A stretch of 64,000 bases of DNA from Saccharospirillum salsuginis (GTDB lineage: Bacteria > Pseudomonadota > Gammaproteobacteria > Pseudomonadales > Natronospirillaceae). Of this stretch, positions 25,723 to 33,777 are shown piece by piece (the stretch's first letter is position 1; the number at the start of each line of letters is the position of its first letter). The notes beneath the pieces are model-generated. The model worked only from the letters and a program-made list of their open reading frames with translations. It was not told the origin of the DNA and ran no database searches. The translations under genes were made by a program, and so were the position numbers. The DNA is taken from NCBI RefSeq assembly GCF_014651855.1, contig NZ_BMXR01000009.1, forward strand, positions 215,203 through 279,202, in the 5' to 3' direction.

Positions 25723-27351
25723 ATGTTACCCAAGGCTCGAACCTACGAAGAACTGATCGATGCCTTTCGCTGGGAGATTCCCGAGCACTACAACATCGGT
25801 ATCGACGTCTGCGATAAATGGGCCGACCGCGACCCCGACCGAACCGCCCTGATTCAGGTCGATGAACAGGGGCGGTCGGATGCCATCAGTTTTGGAAAAC
25901 TCAGAGGGTTATCCAACCGATTGGCCCAGGTTCTTCACGACGCCGGCATCAATAAGGGCGATCGGGTCGGCATCCTGTTGGGACAGTGTACCGAAACCGC
26001 TTACGCCCACATCGGCATTCACAAACTGGGCGCGGTTTCTTTACCGCTATTTACACTCTTCGGACCCGATGCCCTCGACTACCGACTCGCCGACAGCGGC
26101 GCCAGGGCCCTGATCACCGACCGGGCCGGCGCCGAGAAGATCGCCCACCTGAAAGACCGCCTGCCCGACCTGAAGCGGGTATTCGTGGTCGACGGTCCCA
26201 GCGACCACGGCGAGGACCTCGGTGCCCGGCTCCAGGATAAAACCGACCAATTCGACCCGGTGGTCACCCGCGCCGAAGATCCCGCTGTGCTGATCTACAC
26301 CTCCGGAACCACCGGCCAACCCAAGGGCGCCCTGCACGCCCACCGCGTGCTGCTCGGTCACCTGCCCGGTGTCGAAATGAGCCACGACCTCTTCCCACAA
26401 CCCGACGACATCATCTGGACCCCGGCCGACTGGGCCTGGATCGGCGGGCTGCTCGACGTCCTCATGCCCGCCTTGCACCACGGCGTCCCCGTCGTTACCT
26501 GCCGCTTCCGGAAATTCACCGGCCGCGCCGCTATGGATCTCATACGCCACCACAACATCCGGAACGCCTTCCTGCCGCCGACCGCCCTCAAACTCATCCG
26601 CTCCGAACTCGGCGACCACCCCGAAGAACCCGTGCAAATGCGCACCGTCGCCTGCGGCGGTGAAACCCTCGGCCGAGAACTGCTCGACTGGGGTCGACGC
26701 GCCTTCGGCGTCACCATCAACGAATTCTACGGTCAGACCGAATGCAACATGATCGTCAGCTCCTGCGCCGCGCTCATGCCGCCACGCCCCGGCATCATGG
26801 GCCGACCGGTTCCCGGACACCGCGTCTCCATCGTCGACGACGCCGGAACCGAACTTCCGCCGGGTCAGCAGGGTCTCATCGCCGTCCATCGGCCCGACCC
26901 GGTCATGTTCCTCGGTTACTGGAACAACCCCGACGCCACCGCCGTCAAATTCGCCGGCGACTGGATGCTCACCGGCGACACCGGCGTACGCGATGATCAG
27001 GGCTGGATCCGCTTCGTCGGTCGCGACGACGACGTCATCACTTCCGGCGGCTACCGCATCGGACCCGGCGAAATCGAAGACTGCCTACTCGGCCACCCAC
27101 AGATCGCCATGGCCGCCGTCATTGGCAAACCGGACTCGATGCGGACGGAAATCGTCAAAGCCTATATCGTGTTGAAACAAACAGAGCAGGGCGACGATGC
27201 GTTAAAGGCGGAAATTCAAGCCTGGGTTAAAGAGCGATTGGCGGCTCATGAGTACCCCAGGGAGATCGAATTCGTTGAGAGTTTACCGATGACAACCACG
27301 GGAAAGATTATCCGTCGGGCATTGCGGGAACGGGCGAAGTCCGGAGGTTGA
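25723..27351 (+). CDS. Acyl-CoA synthetase (AMP-forming, acetyl/medium-chain ACSM-like)
   Basis: A 542-residue adenylate-forming enzyme. P-loop IYTSGTTGQPKGALH (about 205), acyl/adenylate motif NEFYGQTECN (about 338), hinge ASp region GDTGVRDDQGWIRFVGRDDDVITSGGYRIGPGEIE (about 420-455), and catalytic Lys in TTTGKIIRRALR near the C-terminus. The TPADWAWIGGLLD segment is typical of acetyl-CoA-synthetase-like and ACSM enzymes that activate short or medium carboxylates to acyl-CoA. The start at 25723 is chosen by homology (MLPKARTYEELI); CCGGAAGG lies upstream. The coding strand is notably C-rich compared with the neighbours. Single gene, ending before a repeat-filled gap. Confidence 0.9.
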   Translation: MLPKARTYEELIDAFRWEIPEHYNIGIDVCDKWADRDPDRTALIQVDEQGRSDAISFGKLRGLSNRLAQVLHDAGINKGDRVGILLGQCTETAYAHIGIHKLGAVSLPLFTLFGPDALDYRLADSGARALITDRAGAEKIAHLKDRLPDLKRVFVVDGPSDHGEDLGARLQDKTDQFDPVVTRAEDPAVLIYTSGTTGQPKGALHAHRVLLGHLPGVEMSHDLFPQPDDIIWTPADWAWIGGLLDVLMPALHHGVPVVTCRFRKFTGRAAMDLIRHHNIRNAFLPPTALKLIRSELGDHPEEPVQMRTVACGGETLGRELLDWGRRAFGVTINEFYGQTECNMIVSSCAALMPPRPGIMGRPVPGHRVSIVDDAGTELPPGQQGLIAVHRPDPVMFLGYWNNPDATAVKFAGDWMLTGDTGVRDDQGWIRFVGRDDDVITSGGYRIGPGEIEDCLLGHPQIAMAAVIGKPDSMRTEIVKAYIVLKQTEQGDDALKAEIQAWVKERLAAHEYPREIEFVESLPMTTTGKIIRRALRERAKSGG

Positions 27352-27353
27352 TT

Positions 27354-27383
27354 AAGGTCGCGCACAGCGTGCGCTCCTACCAA
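27354..27383. repeat. REP-like hairpin (GCGCAC-AGC-GTGCGC type)
   Basis: GTCGCGCACAGCGTGCGCTC forms a compact hairpin directly after the synthetase stop and ends in CTCCTACC, the reverse of the GTAGGAG motif seen in the element at 49494. Such hairpins are common REP-like units; it may also act as a 3'-end structure for the mRNA. Confidence 0.5.
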
Positions 27384-27418
27384 TAGTATTGGACTGGATG
27401 CGGTCTCAGATGGCTAGC

Positions 27419-27543
27419 GCTGGCTGGTGGGTTGGCCTGGTCGGGGATGTCGACAGCCATGGATGGCTGTCGTCAAGCCCCCATGGACGGGTTGAGTGGG
27501 CGGCATCCCGCGCGACCCCGACCAGGCCTACCCACCAGCCGGT
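27419..27543 (-). repeat. Structured intergenic repeat, family 1, copy 4
   Basis: Arms 27419-27446 and 27516-27543 pair with one or two mismatches (GCTGGTGGGTTGGCCTGGTC against its near complement). The minus-strand core CCCGTCCATGGGGGCTTG is flanked by the hairpin ACAGCCATGGATGGCTGT and an extra GCGGCATCCCGC hairpin. This longer core is shared with the copies at 51732 and 63592. Confidence 0.88.
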
Positions 27544-27680
27544 GCGGGTTTCGCCACGGAACCTAACCGAACCACCCGTGACCCACCGGCACCAATCGGT
27601 TACACTCCGCGTATCCCTCTGTCGACCAGCATTACGAGCTGCCATAACCAGCCCGTGGCGGGTCGACATTTGCCGATTAC

Positions 27681-27702
27681 CCGCCGAAATCAGGCGGTTT
27701 TT
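27681..27702 (+). terminator. Rho-independent terminator or attenuator upstream of thrS
   Basis: CCGCC-GAAATCA-GGCGG followed by TTTTT. It is either the distal terminator of the synthetase transcript or an attenuator in the thrS leader; position alone does not decide. The remaining DNA to the thrS ATG (27703-27838) holds no recognisable T-box. Confidence 0.6.
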
Positions 27703-27838
27703 GCTGTGAGGGGCATCCGGTACGGTCCCATTGTAGGGGTAGGCCGGATACCTTAATAGGGCGCCAACGCCCTTACTACCGTTTAATACACATCCAACAC
27801 GTGGCCCGTGGTAGGGGTCACCACTGAAGGAGCACATC

Positions 27839-29770
27839 ATGCCCATCATTACGCTGCCCGACGGCTCCGAGCGCCGTTTCGACCAACCCGTCTCCATCAT
27901 GCAGATCGCCGAAGACATCGGCCCCGGTCTCGCGCGCAATACACTGGCCGGCCGCATCGACGGCGTCCGCGTCGATGCCTGCGACATCGTTGAGAACGAC
28001 GCCAAGGTCGAAATCATCACCCCCAAAGACGACGACGGCCTCGAAATCATCCGCCACAGCTGCGCGCACCTGCTCGGTCACGCCATCAAACAACTCTGGC
28101 CGGACGCCAGAATGGCCATCGGTCCGACCATCGAGAACGGCTTCTACTACGACATCGACCTGGATGAGCGGCTGACCGACGAAGACGTCGAAACACTCGA
28201 AAAGCGCATGATGGAACTGGCCAAGACCAACTACGAGGTGGTCCGCCACAAGGTCAGTTGGCAGGAGGCGTACGACACCTTCCGGGAGCGTAACGAGCCC
28301 TACAAGATGGAAATCCTCGAGACCAACATCAGCCGGGATGACCGGCCGGGTCTCTACCATCATGAAGAATACGTCGACATGTGCCGCGGCCCGCACGTGC
28401 CGAACATGAAGTTTTGCCATCACTTCAAGCTGATGCGCGTCTCCGGCGCCTACTGGCGCGGCGACAGCAGCAACAAGCAGCTGCAGCGCATCTACGGCAC
28501 CGCCTGGGCGGACAAAAAGCAGTTGAAGGCCCACTTGACCTTCCTCGAAGAAACGGCCAAGCGCGACCATCGCAAGATCGGCAAGAAACTCGACCTCTTC
28601 CACCTGCAGGAAGAAGCCCCGGGCATGGTGTTCTGGCATGCGAACGGCTGGACCCTGTACCAGGTGATCGAGCAGTACATGCGCGCCAAACAGCGCGCTC
28701 ATGGCTACCAGGAAATCCGTACACCGCAGATCGTCGACCGCTCCCTGTGGGAGAAATCCGGTCACTGGGACAAGTTCGGCGACGACATGTACACCACGCA
28801 CAGCGAGCACCGCGACAACGCCATCAAGCCGATGAACTGCCCGTGCCACGTCCAGGTGTTCAACCAGGGCCTGAAGAGCTACCGCGACCTGCCGCTGCGC
28901 CTGGCCGAATTCGGCAGTTGCCACCGTAACGAAGCCTCCGGAGCCCTGCACGGCATTATGCGGGTGCGCGGCTTCACCCAGGACGACGCCCACATCTTCT
29001 GTACCGAGGCCCAGATCCAGGACGAAGTGGCGGGCTTCATCGAGATGCTGAACGAAGTCTATTACGACTTCGGTTTCGACGATGTCATCCTCAAGCTCTC
29101 CACCCGCCCCGATCAGCGCGTGGGCAGCGACGAAGTCTGGGACAAGGCCGAAGCGGCCCTGGCTTCGGCACTGGACGCCACCGACCAGCCCTGGGAGACT
29201 CTGCCGGGCGAGGGCGCCTTCTACGGCCCGAAGATCGAGTTCACGTTGAAAGACAGCCTCGGTCGGATGTGGCAATGTGGTACCATCCAGGTCGATTTCG
29301 CCATGCCGGGCCGATTGGAAGCCCAGTATGTGGACGAGCACGGCGAGCGGAAAGAGCCGGTCATGCTGCACCGGGCCATTCTCGGCAGCTTCGAGCGGTT
29401 CATCGGCATTCTGATCGAGCAGCACGCCGGGGCCATGCCGCCGTGGCTCGCGCCGACCCAGGTCATGGTGTGCAATATCACCGATGCCCAGGCCGATTTC
29501 GTTAAGAAAGTGCAAAATCGCTTGATTTCAGAGGGTTTTAGGGCCGATGCCGACTTGAGAAATGAGAAGATCGGCTTTAAAATCCGCGAGCATACAATTC
29601 AAAGAATTCCTTATCTGCTGGTGATCGGCGATAAGGAAGTCGAAAACGAGGCCGTAGCGGTCCGCACACGGGAAGGTCAGGATCTCGGCTCCATGCCGAT
29701 CGACGCCTTCATAGAACGCCTATCTGCGGATATCGCCCGAAAAGGCCGTCTGGTAAATAACGGAGAGTGA
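27839..29770 (+). CDS. thrS: Threonyl-tRNA synthetase
   Basis: A 643-residue class II synthetase. N-terminal TGS domain (1-62), editing domain with HSCAHLLGHAIKQLWP (HxxxH zinc site, near residue 73-77) and the later CRGPH motif, and a catalytic core with motif 2 (FGSCHRNEASGALHGIMRVRGF split over about 358-378) and motif 3 (HRAILGSFERFIGILIEQ). An anticodon-binding domain (about 540-643) closes it. Zinc ligands are expected from the NCPCH segment (Cys337), H388 and a late His. AAGGAG seven bases before ATG sets the start. It begins the conserved thrS-infC-rpmI-rplT operon. Length and motifs are normal. Confidence 0.98.
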   Translation: MPIITLPDGSERRFDQPVSIMQIAEDIGPGLARNTLAGRIDGVRVDACDIVENDAKVEIITPKDDDGLEIIRHSCAHLLGHAIKQLWPDARMAIGPTIENGFYYDIDLDERLTDEDVETLEKRMMELAKTNYEVVRHKVSWQEAYDTFRERNEPYKMEILETNISRDDRPGLYHHEEYVDMCRGPHVPNMKFCHHFKLMRVSGAYWRGDSSNKQLQRIYGTAWADKKQLKAHLTFLEETAKRDHRKIGKKLDLFHLQEEAPGMVFWHANGWTLYQVIEQYMRAKQRAHGYQEIRTPQIVDRSLWEKSGHWDKFGDDMYTTHSEHRDNAIKPMNCPCHVQVFNQGLKSYRDLPLRLAEFGSCHRNEASGALHGIMRVRGFTQDDAHIFCTEAQIQDEVAGFIEMLNEVYYDFGFDDVILKLSTRPDQRVGSDEVWDKAEAALASALDATDQPWETLPGEGAFYGPKIEFTLKDSLGRMWQCGTIQVDFAMPGRLEAQYVDEHGERKEPVMLHRAILGSFERFIGILIEQHAGAMPPWLAPTQVMVCNITDAQADFVKKVQNRLISEGFRADADLRNEKIGFKIREHTIQRIPYLLVIGDKEVENEAVAVRTREGQDLGSMPIDAFIERLSADIARKGRLVNNGE

Positions 29771-29773
29771 GTT

Positions 29774-30313
29774 ATAAAACGCAACGCGAAAGCTGGTAAG
29801 GCTGCCAACCGTCATATTGTCAACGATCAGATCAAGGCCGACGAGGTTCGCCTGATCGCCTCCGACGGTGAGCAAGTCGGTATTGTCCCGCTGGAAGATG
29901 CCTTGCAGCGGGCTCAACAGGAAGGACTCGATCTGGTACAGATCTCCAACGCGGACCCGGTGGTCTGCAAGATCATGGACCTGGGCAAAAAGCTCTACGA
30001 AGAGAAGAAAGCCAAGGCAGCTGCCAAGAAGAAGCAGGTGCAGGTTCAGGTCAAGGAGGTCAAGTTCCGGCCGAATACCGATATCGGCGACTACAACGTC
30101 AAGTTGCGTAACCTGACCCGGTTTCTGGAGCACGGCGACAAGACCAAGGTCACGCTGCGTTTCCGGGGCCGTGAGATGGCTCACCAGGAAATCGGTATGG
30201 AGCTGCTGGCCCGGGTCGCGAGTGATCTGGAAGACCTGGCCACTGTGGAGCAGCGCCCCAAGATGGAAGGGCGTCAGCTGACCATGGTGATGGCTCCGCT
30301 GAAGAAGAAATAA
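29774..30313 (+). CDS. infC: Translation initiation factor IF-3, apparent AUA start
   Basis: In frame with the thrS stop (29768-29770), the reading frame continues as GTT-ATA-AAA-CGC and encodes KRNAKAGKAANRHIVND, which matches the IF3 N-terminus. It runs through EGLDLVQISNADPVVCKIMD, the linker helix KKKQVQVQVKEVKFRP and the C-domain KVTLRFRGREMAHQEIG. No ATG, GTG or TTG exists before residue 44 (TTG at 29903), and starting there would remove the N-domain. ATA at 29774 has GGAG eight bases upstream. Non-AUG (AUU) starts in infC are known to give autoregulation through IF3 start-codon discrimination; AUA would do the same. The product is 179 aa, the normal length. Confidence 0.93.
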   Translation: MKRNAKAGKAANRHIVNDQIKADEVRLIASDGEQVGIVPLEDALQRAQQEGLDLVQISNADPVVCKIMDLGKKLYEEKKAKAAAKKKQVQVQVKEVKFRPNTDIGDYNVKLRNLTRFLEHGDKTKVTLRFRGREMAHQEIGMELLARVASDLEDLATVEQRPKMEGRQLTMVMAPLKKK

Positions 30314-30360
30314 GGTCGGCCTCGGCTGGCCGGGACAGGCGGGCAACCGTCTGTCGCGAA

Positions 30361-30388
30361 GGCGATGGCTTCGGTCATCGCCTTTTTT
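30361..30388 (+). terminator. Terminator/attenuator between infC and rpmI
   Basis: GGCGATG-GCTTCGGT-CATCGCC followed by six T residues, 48 bp after infC. It should reduce read-through into rpmI-rplT or act with the downstream leader in control of L35/L20 expression. Confidence 0.88.
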
Positions 30389-30393
30389 AAGTT

Positions 30394-30506
30394 CCGGCGA
30401 CGGGTGTCGCCGGTTTAACTGGCAACCGTTAGCTCCTGAGCCCGGCACAGTGCCTGGGTTCGCACGGGATGCGACGCGGTTTTAGAAGTAGATCGGGAGA
30501 TTGAAA
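30394..30506 (+). promoter_or_regulatory. rpmI-rplT leader region, candidate L20 autoregulatory site
   Basis: After the terminator comes a perfect hairpin CCGGCGAC-GGGT-GTCGCCGG (30394-30413) and 90 further bases with GC-rich pairing potential before the rpmI ribosome site. In Enterobacteria L20 represses rpmI-rplT by binding structured RNA here. I cannot confirm the L20 pseudoknot by eye; the assignment is from position. Confidence 0.4.
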
Positions 30507-30701
30507 ATGCCTAAAGCAAAAAGCAATTCCGGCGCTGCGAAGCGTTTCAAGAAGACGGCCAATGGCTTCAAGCACAAGCAGTCTTTCCGCAACCACATCC
30601 TGACCAAGAAGAGCACCAAGCGTAAGCGTCACTTGCGCGGCACTCAGCAAATTACTGATGCCGATGCCGGTTTGATCAAGCGCATGCTGCCCTACGTTTA
30701 A
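30507..30701 (+). CDS. rpmI: 50S ribosomal protein L35
   Basis: A 64-residue, very basic protein (MPKAKSNSGAAKRFKKTANG...KSTKRKRHLRG...LIKRMLPYV) with full L35 identity. The start at 30507 follows CGGGAG; the TTG two codons earlier is not needed. It is part of the large subunit and co-transcribed with rplT. Confidence 0.98.
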   Translation: MPKAKSNSGAAKRFKKTANGFKHKQSFRNHILTKKSTKRKRHLRGTQQITDADAGLIKRMLPYV

Positions 30702-30728
30702 CGGTCACAGGATTAGGAGGAAAGAAAT

Positions 30729-31085
30729 ATGGCTCGTGTAAAACGCGGTACTATTGCCCGTCGTCGTCACAAGAAGGTTCTGAAGCAGGCTAAAGGTTAT
30801 TATGGTGCGCGTTCGCGTGTATTCCGTGTGGCCAAGCAGGCGGTCATCAAGGCGGGTCAATACGCCTATCGTGACCGTCGTCAGCGCAAGCGTCAGTTCC
30901 GCGCCCTGTGGATCGCTCGTATCAATGCCGAGGCTCGGGTGAACGGTCTGTCTTACAGCAAGTTCATCAATGGCCTGAAGAAGGCGTCTATTGAGATCGA
31001 CCGTAAGATCCTCGCGGATCTGGCCGTTCACGATAAACTGGCTTTCGCGGCCCTGACCGAACAGGCCAAAGCCAAACTGGCTTAA
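30729..31085 (+). CDS. rplT: 50S ribosomal protein L20
   Basis: A 118-residue protein with the L20 signature (MARVKRGTIARRRHKKVLKQ, GYYGARSRVFR, RDRRQRKRQFR, WIARINAEARVNGLSYSKF). It is an early 50S assembly protein and, in relatives, a translational repressor of rpmI-rplT. AGGAGG seven bases before ATG is a perfect ribosome site. Unlike E. coli and Pseudomonas, pheS does not follow: a terminator, a repeat and a reversed gene come next. Confidence 0.98.
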   Translation: MARVKRGTIARRRHKKVLKQAKGYYGARSRVFRVAKQAVIKAGQYAYRDRRQRKRQFRALWIARINAEARVNGLSYSKFINGLKKASIEIDRKILADLAVHDKLAFAALTEQAKAKLA

Positions 31086-31105
31086 TACTGTTCAGTTAGC
31101 GAAAA

Positions 31106-31140
31106 CCGCCCGCTGGCTTCGCCACCGGGCGGTTTTTTTT
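31106..31140 (+). terminator. Rho-independent terminator after rplT
   Basis: CCGCCCG and CGGGCGG arms around CTGGCTTCGCCAC, followed by eight T residues. It closes the thrS-infC-rpmI-rplT unit. Confidence 0.96.
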
Positions 31141-31188
31141 GAGTTGTATTCAGGGAAATGATCGGTCGATGTTTTCGATCCATGAGCA

Positions 31189-31311
31189 GTAGGTTGGATC
31201 GGTCCGACGCATCGGTAGCCCGAAGGGCGTAATCCAACGCTCTTATGAAGCCGATAGTTCAACTCATGGCTGGGTTTGTTGGATTACGCCCTGCGGGCTA
31301 ATCCAACCTAC
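31189..31311. repeat. Inverted repeat of the GTAGGTTGGAT...ATCCAACCTAC type
   Basis: GTAGGTTGGATC at 31189 and TAATCCAACCTAC ending at 31311 form the ends. Inner copies of AGCCCGAAGGGCGTAATCC and GGATTACGCCCTGCGGGCT repeat the motif in both orientations, so the element looks like two head-to-head units. Related fragments lie at 5474 and inside the element at 58010. This is a common non-autonomous repeat type in gammaproteobacteria; no transposase is linked. Confidence 0.75.
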
Positions 31312-31350
31312 GGTTCTGTCTACTCCAGGGTAGGCGCCACCAGGGACGTT

Positions 31351-32343
31351 CTACACATTCACCTGATGCATCCGGTCCAGACTGCCCGCCTCGAAATGCC
31401 CGATATTGCTGATCGTCACCTGGGCTATCGCTTCCAGTGCTTCCCGCGTGAAAAACGCCTGGTGGCCGGTGATCAACACGTTGCGGAAGGTCAGCAGGCG
31501 GGCGAACGTATCGTCCTTTAACAGCTCGTCGGAATTGTCTTCAAAAAACAGGTCCGCTTCCTCCTCATACACATCCAGCCCCAGATAACCCACTTTGCCG
31601 TTCTTCAGGGCATTGATCACATCGACGGTTTCAATCAACGCACCGCGACTGGTATTGATCAGCATGACGCCGTCTTTCATCTTTTTGAGCGTTTCGTTGT
31701 TGATCAGGTGACGGGTGGCCGGCAGCAGCGGGCAGTGTAGCGAAACAATGTCGCTCTCGGCCCAGAGCGTATCCTGGTCGACATATTCCGCTCCGGCGTC
31801 GAGAGCCTGCGGGTTGGTGTAGGGGTCGTGACAGATGACCCGGCAACCAAAGCCACGCATGATGCGAATAAAGGCGACGCCGATTTTGCCCGTGCCGACG
31901 ACGCCTACGGTTTTGCCGTGTAAATCGAAACCGAGCATGCCGTGCAGGGAGTAGTCGTTCTCGCGGACCCGGTTGAAGGCGCGATGGGTGTTGCGGTTCA
32001 GGCCGAGAATGAGGGCGCATGCGTGCTCGGCGACCGCATAGGGGGAATAGTCCGGAACCCGGGCGACTGTGATGCCCAGTTTCTGGGCGACGCCCAGGTC
32101 GACATTGTTGAAGCCGGCGCATCGAAGGGCAACGAGGCGAATACCATGGTCGTGGAGCTGGCCGAGCGTGGCCTCATCCAGCGTATCGTTGACGAAGCAA
32201 CAGACGGCATCATGGCCCTGGCTCAGGGCGGCGGTATGGGCGTCCAGATGGGGTTCGAAGTAGGTGAACTGGTGTTGGCCGTTGTTGGCCTGATTAAGGT
32301 AGGTCTCATCGTAGGATTTGCTGCTGAATACGGCGACTTTCAT
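31351..32343 (-). CDS. ldhA: D-lactate dehydrogenase (fermentative, NADH)
   Basis: A 330-residue D-2-hydroxyacid dehydrogenase. The NAD-binding Rossmann motif GVVGTGKIG lies at 147-155. The catalytic set Arg233 (NTSRGAL), Glu262 (DVYEEE) and His294 (TGHQAF) has the same spacing as in E. coli LdhA. The DLFFEDNSD segment after the Glu is diagnostic of LdhA rather than of other hydroxyacid dehydrogenases. It reduces pyruvate to D-lactate in the cytosol to regenerate NAD. The lutABC operon at 7318-10188 handles lactate oxidation. Single gene, 65 bp downstream of the start of the DUF3108 operon's last stop. Confidence 0.92.
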   Translation of the reverse strand: MKVAVFSSKSYDETYLNQANNGQHQFTYFEPHLDAHTAALSQGHDAVCCFVNDTLDEATLGQLHDHGIRLVALRCAGFNNVDLGVAQKLGITVARVPDYSPYAVAEHACALILGLNRNTHRAFNRVRENDYSLHGMLGFDLHGKTVGVVGTGKIGVAFIRIMRGFGCRVICHDPYTNPQALDAGAEYVDQDTLWAESDIVSLHCPLLPATRHLINNETLKKMKDGVMLINTSRGALIETVDVINALKNGKVGYLGLDVYEEEADLFFEDNSDELLKDDTFARLLTFRNVLITGHQAFFTREALEAIAQVTISNIGHFEAGSLDRMHQVNV

Positions 32344-32408
32344 TGAGTAGTGGCCTCCTTGGCTTGTAGGGCCGAAATGAAGCCTCGGACGTCGGGTGAG
32401 GCTCCTCG

Positions 32409-33128
32409 TTAAGGGTCGAAGGATATCCGCTGTCCGTCGAGCGACAGGGACAGGGTGCGAATTTCTTCTTTGAGCTTGCCTTTCTCGTAGCGCCCGAATC
32501 GCAACGGGACAAAATTCAGGTCCGGCGCGACCCAGATCAGCTTGCGTTCGTTCTTGCCGATCGGATCGGTCTGTTCGACGATCCAGGTGTAAACCTCGCC
32601 CGTGGGCAGATCTAGCATTTCCTCGCCGATGACACGGAACGCCATGCGATCCGGTCGTTTGTGGCGGAAAACGTCGAAGCTGATCTCGCGCTCGCCGTCG
32701 ATCAGCTGTTGTTGCAGTTCCAGCTGATAACCGATGGCATCATAGAGTGGCGGCTCAAACCGGGTGTCGATCCGGTCTTTGTCGACGCGGCCGGTTACCC
32801 GGTTTTCACTATGATCGAACCTGAGCGACTTGGTGTTCTTGACCCAGAACAACTTACTCTCGAATTCATACCGCAACGGCAGCAATTGATTGCCGTCGAC
32901 ACTCAACCAGACCTCTTCCTTCAGCGAAACGGTGCGACCGTCGGTGGCGAGTCGGTAGTGCCAGTCGCTGCCGTCCCGACGCAGGCGCAGTGTGCCTTCG
33001 GTGGACAAATCGATGGCGCCGTAGCGGATGGCTTCGAGTTCGGCCGTGAACGGCACCAGTTCAGCGGCCTGTGTCGTACACAGAGTCGCTGCGGTCACCA
33101 GTAGCCAATTGCGAATGAACTGTCTCAT
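32409..33128 (-). CDS. DUF3108 exported protein
   Basis: A 239-residue protein with a cleavable signal peptide (about 1-21, CTTQAAELVPF) and a beta-rich body (LSTEGTLRLRRDGSDWHYRL, LPLRYEFESKLF, LPTGEVYTWIVEQTDPIGKNERKLIWVAPDLNFVPLRF split over several strands). This matches DUF3108, often found after purN in gammaproteobacteria. Periplasmic; function unknown, with a cell-envelope role guessed from the family's beta-structure. Its ATG overlaps the purN stop by four bases, so it is coupled to purM-purN. Confidence 0.82.
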   Translation of the reverse strand: MRQFIRNWLLVTAATLCTTQAAELVPFTAELEAIRYGAIDLSTEGTLRLRRDGSDWHYRLATDGRTVSLKEEVWLSVDGNQLLPLRYEFESKLFWVKNTKSLRFDHSENRVTGRVDKDRIDTRFEPPLYDAIGYQLELQQQLIDGEREISFDVFRHKRPDRMAFRVIGEEMLDLPTGEVYTWIVEQTDPIGKNERKLIWVAPDLNFVPLRFGRYEKGKLKEEIRTLSLSLDGQRISFDP

Positions 33129-33775
33129 GGGGTGCCAGTATCCAGCAGCCGTCCGCTTTTGGGAAGGGGGGCATCGTCCAGCCAGGCGGTATCGCCCCTG
33201 AGTGTTAAGCGGCCGTTAACGAACCAGCGAATGACTTCCGGATACAATCGGTGTTCCTGACCCAGCACGCGTTTGGCGAGAGACGCCGCGTCGTCGTCCG
33301 CTTCGATCGGGACGCTCATCTGGGCGACGGGCGGGCCGCCGTCCAGTTCCGGCGTAACGAAATGCACCGTGGCGCCGGCCTCGGTGTCGCCGGCATCCAG
33401 GGCCCGTTGGTGAGTGTGCAGGCCGGCGTATTTCGGCAGCAGGGAAGGGTGGATGTTCAGCATTCGCCCTTGATAGTGGCGAACGAATTCATCGGTCAGT
33501 ATGCGCATGAAGCCGGCGAGGACCACGAGGTCCGGTTCATGGCGATCAATGAGTTCGGCCAGTGCGGTATCGAAGGCTCGCCGGCCCTCGAACAGGGTGT
33601 GATCCAGCGTCAGGGCTGGAACGCCGGCCCGCTCCGCTCGTTGCAGCCCCATCACACCGGGTCGGTTGGAAATCACGGCCGTAACCCGGGCGTCCAGGGT
33701 GCCATCGGCGCAACCATCCAGAATGGTCTGCAGGTTGGAGCCGCTGCCGCTGATCAGGACAACGATGTTTTTCAC
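33125..33775 (-). CDS. purN: Phosphoribosylglycinamide formyltransferase
   Basis: A 216-residue PurN. It converts GAR to FGAR with 10-formyl-THF in purine synthesis. Visible are the substrate loop ISGSGSNLQ (about 8-16), the HPSLLPKYAG catalytic His motif (about 108) and the following GATVHFVTPELDGGP with the active-site Asp. The start is GTG at 33775 (MKNIVVL) because GAAGG lies nine bases upstream; the GTG two codons earlier would leave only three bases to that site. It follows purM with overlap of signals and precedes DUF3108. Confidence 0.95.
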   Translation of the reverse strand: MKNIVVLISGSGSNLQTILDGCADGTLDARVTAVISNRPGVMGLQRAERAGVPALTLDHTLFEGRRAFDTALAELIDRHEPDLVVLAGFMRILTDEFVRHYQGRMLNIHPSLLPKYAGLHTHQRALDAGDTEAGATVHFVTPELDGGPPVAQMSVPIEADDDAASLAKRVLGQEHRLYPEVIRWFVNGRLTLRGDTAWLDDAPLPKSGRLLDTGTP

Positions 33776-33777
33776 GA

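Noticed and set aside
27546..27838. T-box or tRNA-like operator in the thrS leader
   Set aside because: I found no T-box sequence, and no clear anticodon-like hairpins resembling the E. coli thrS operator; only a terminator-like hairpin at 27681.
27818..29515. 565-residue open frame antisense to thrS
   Set aside because: A shadow of a highly conserved gene; composition and lack of initiation signals argue against it.
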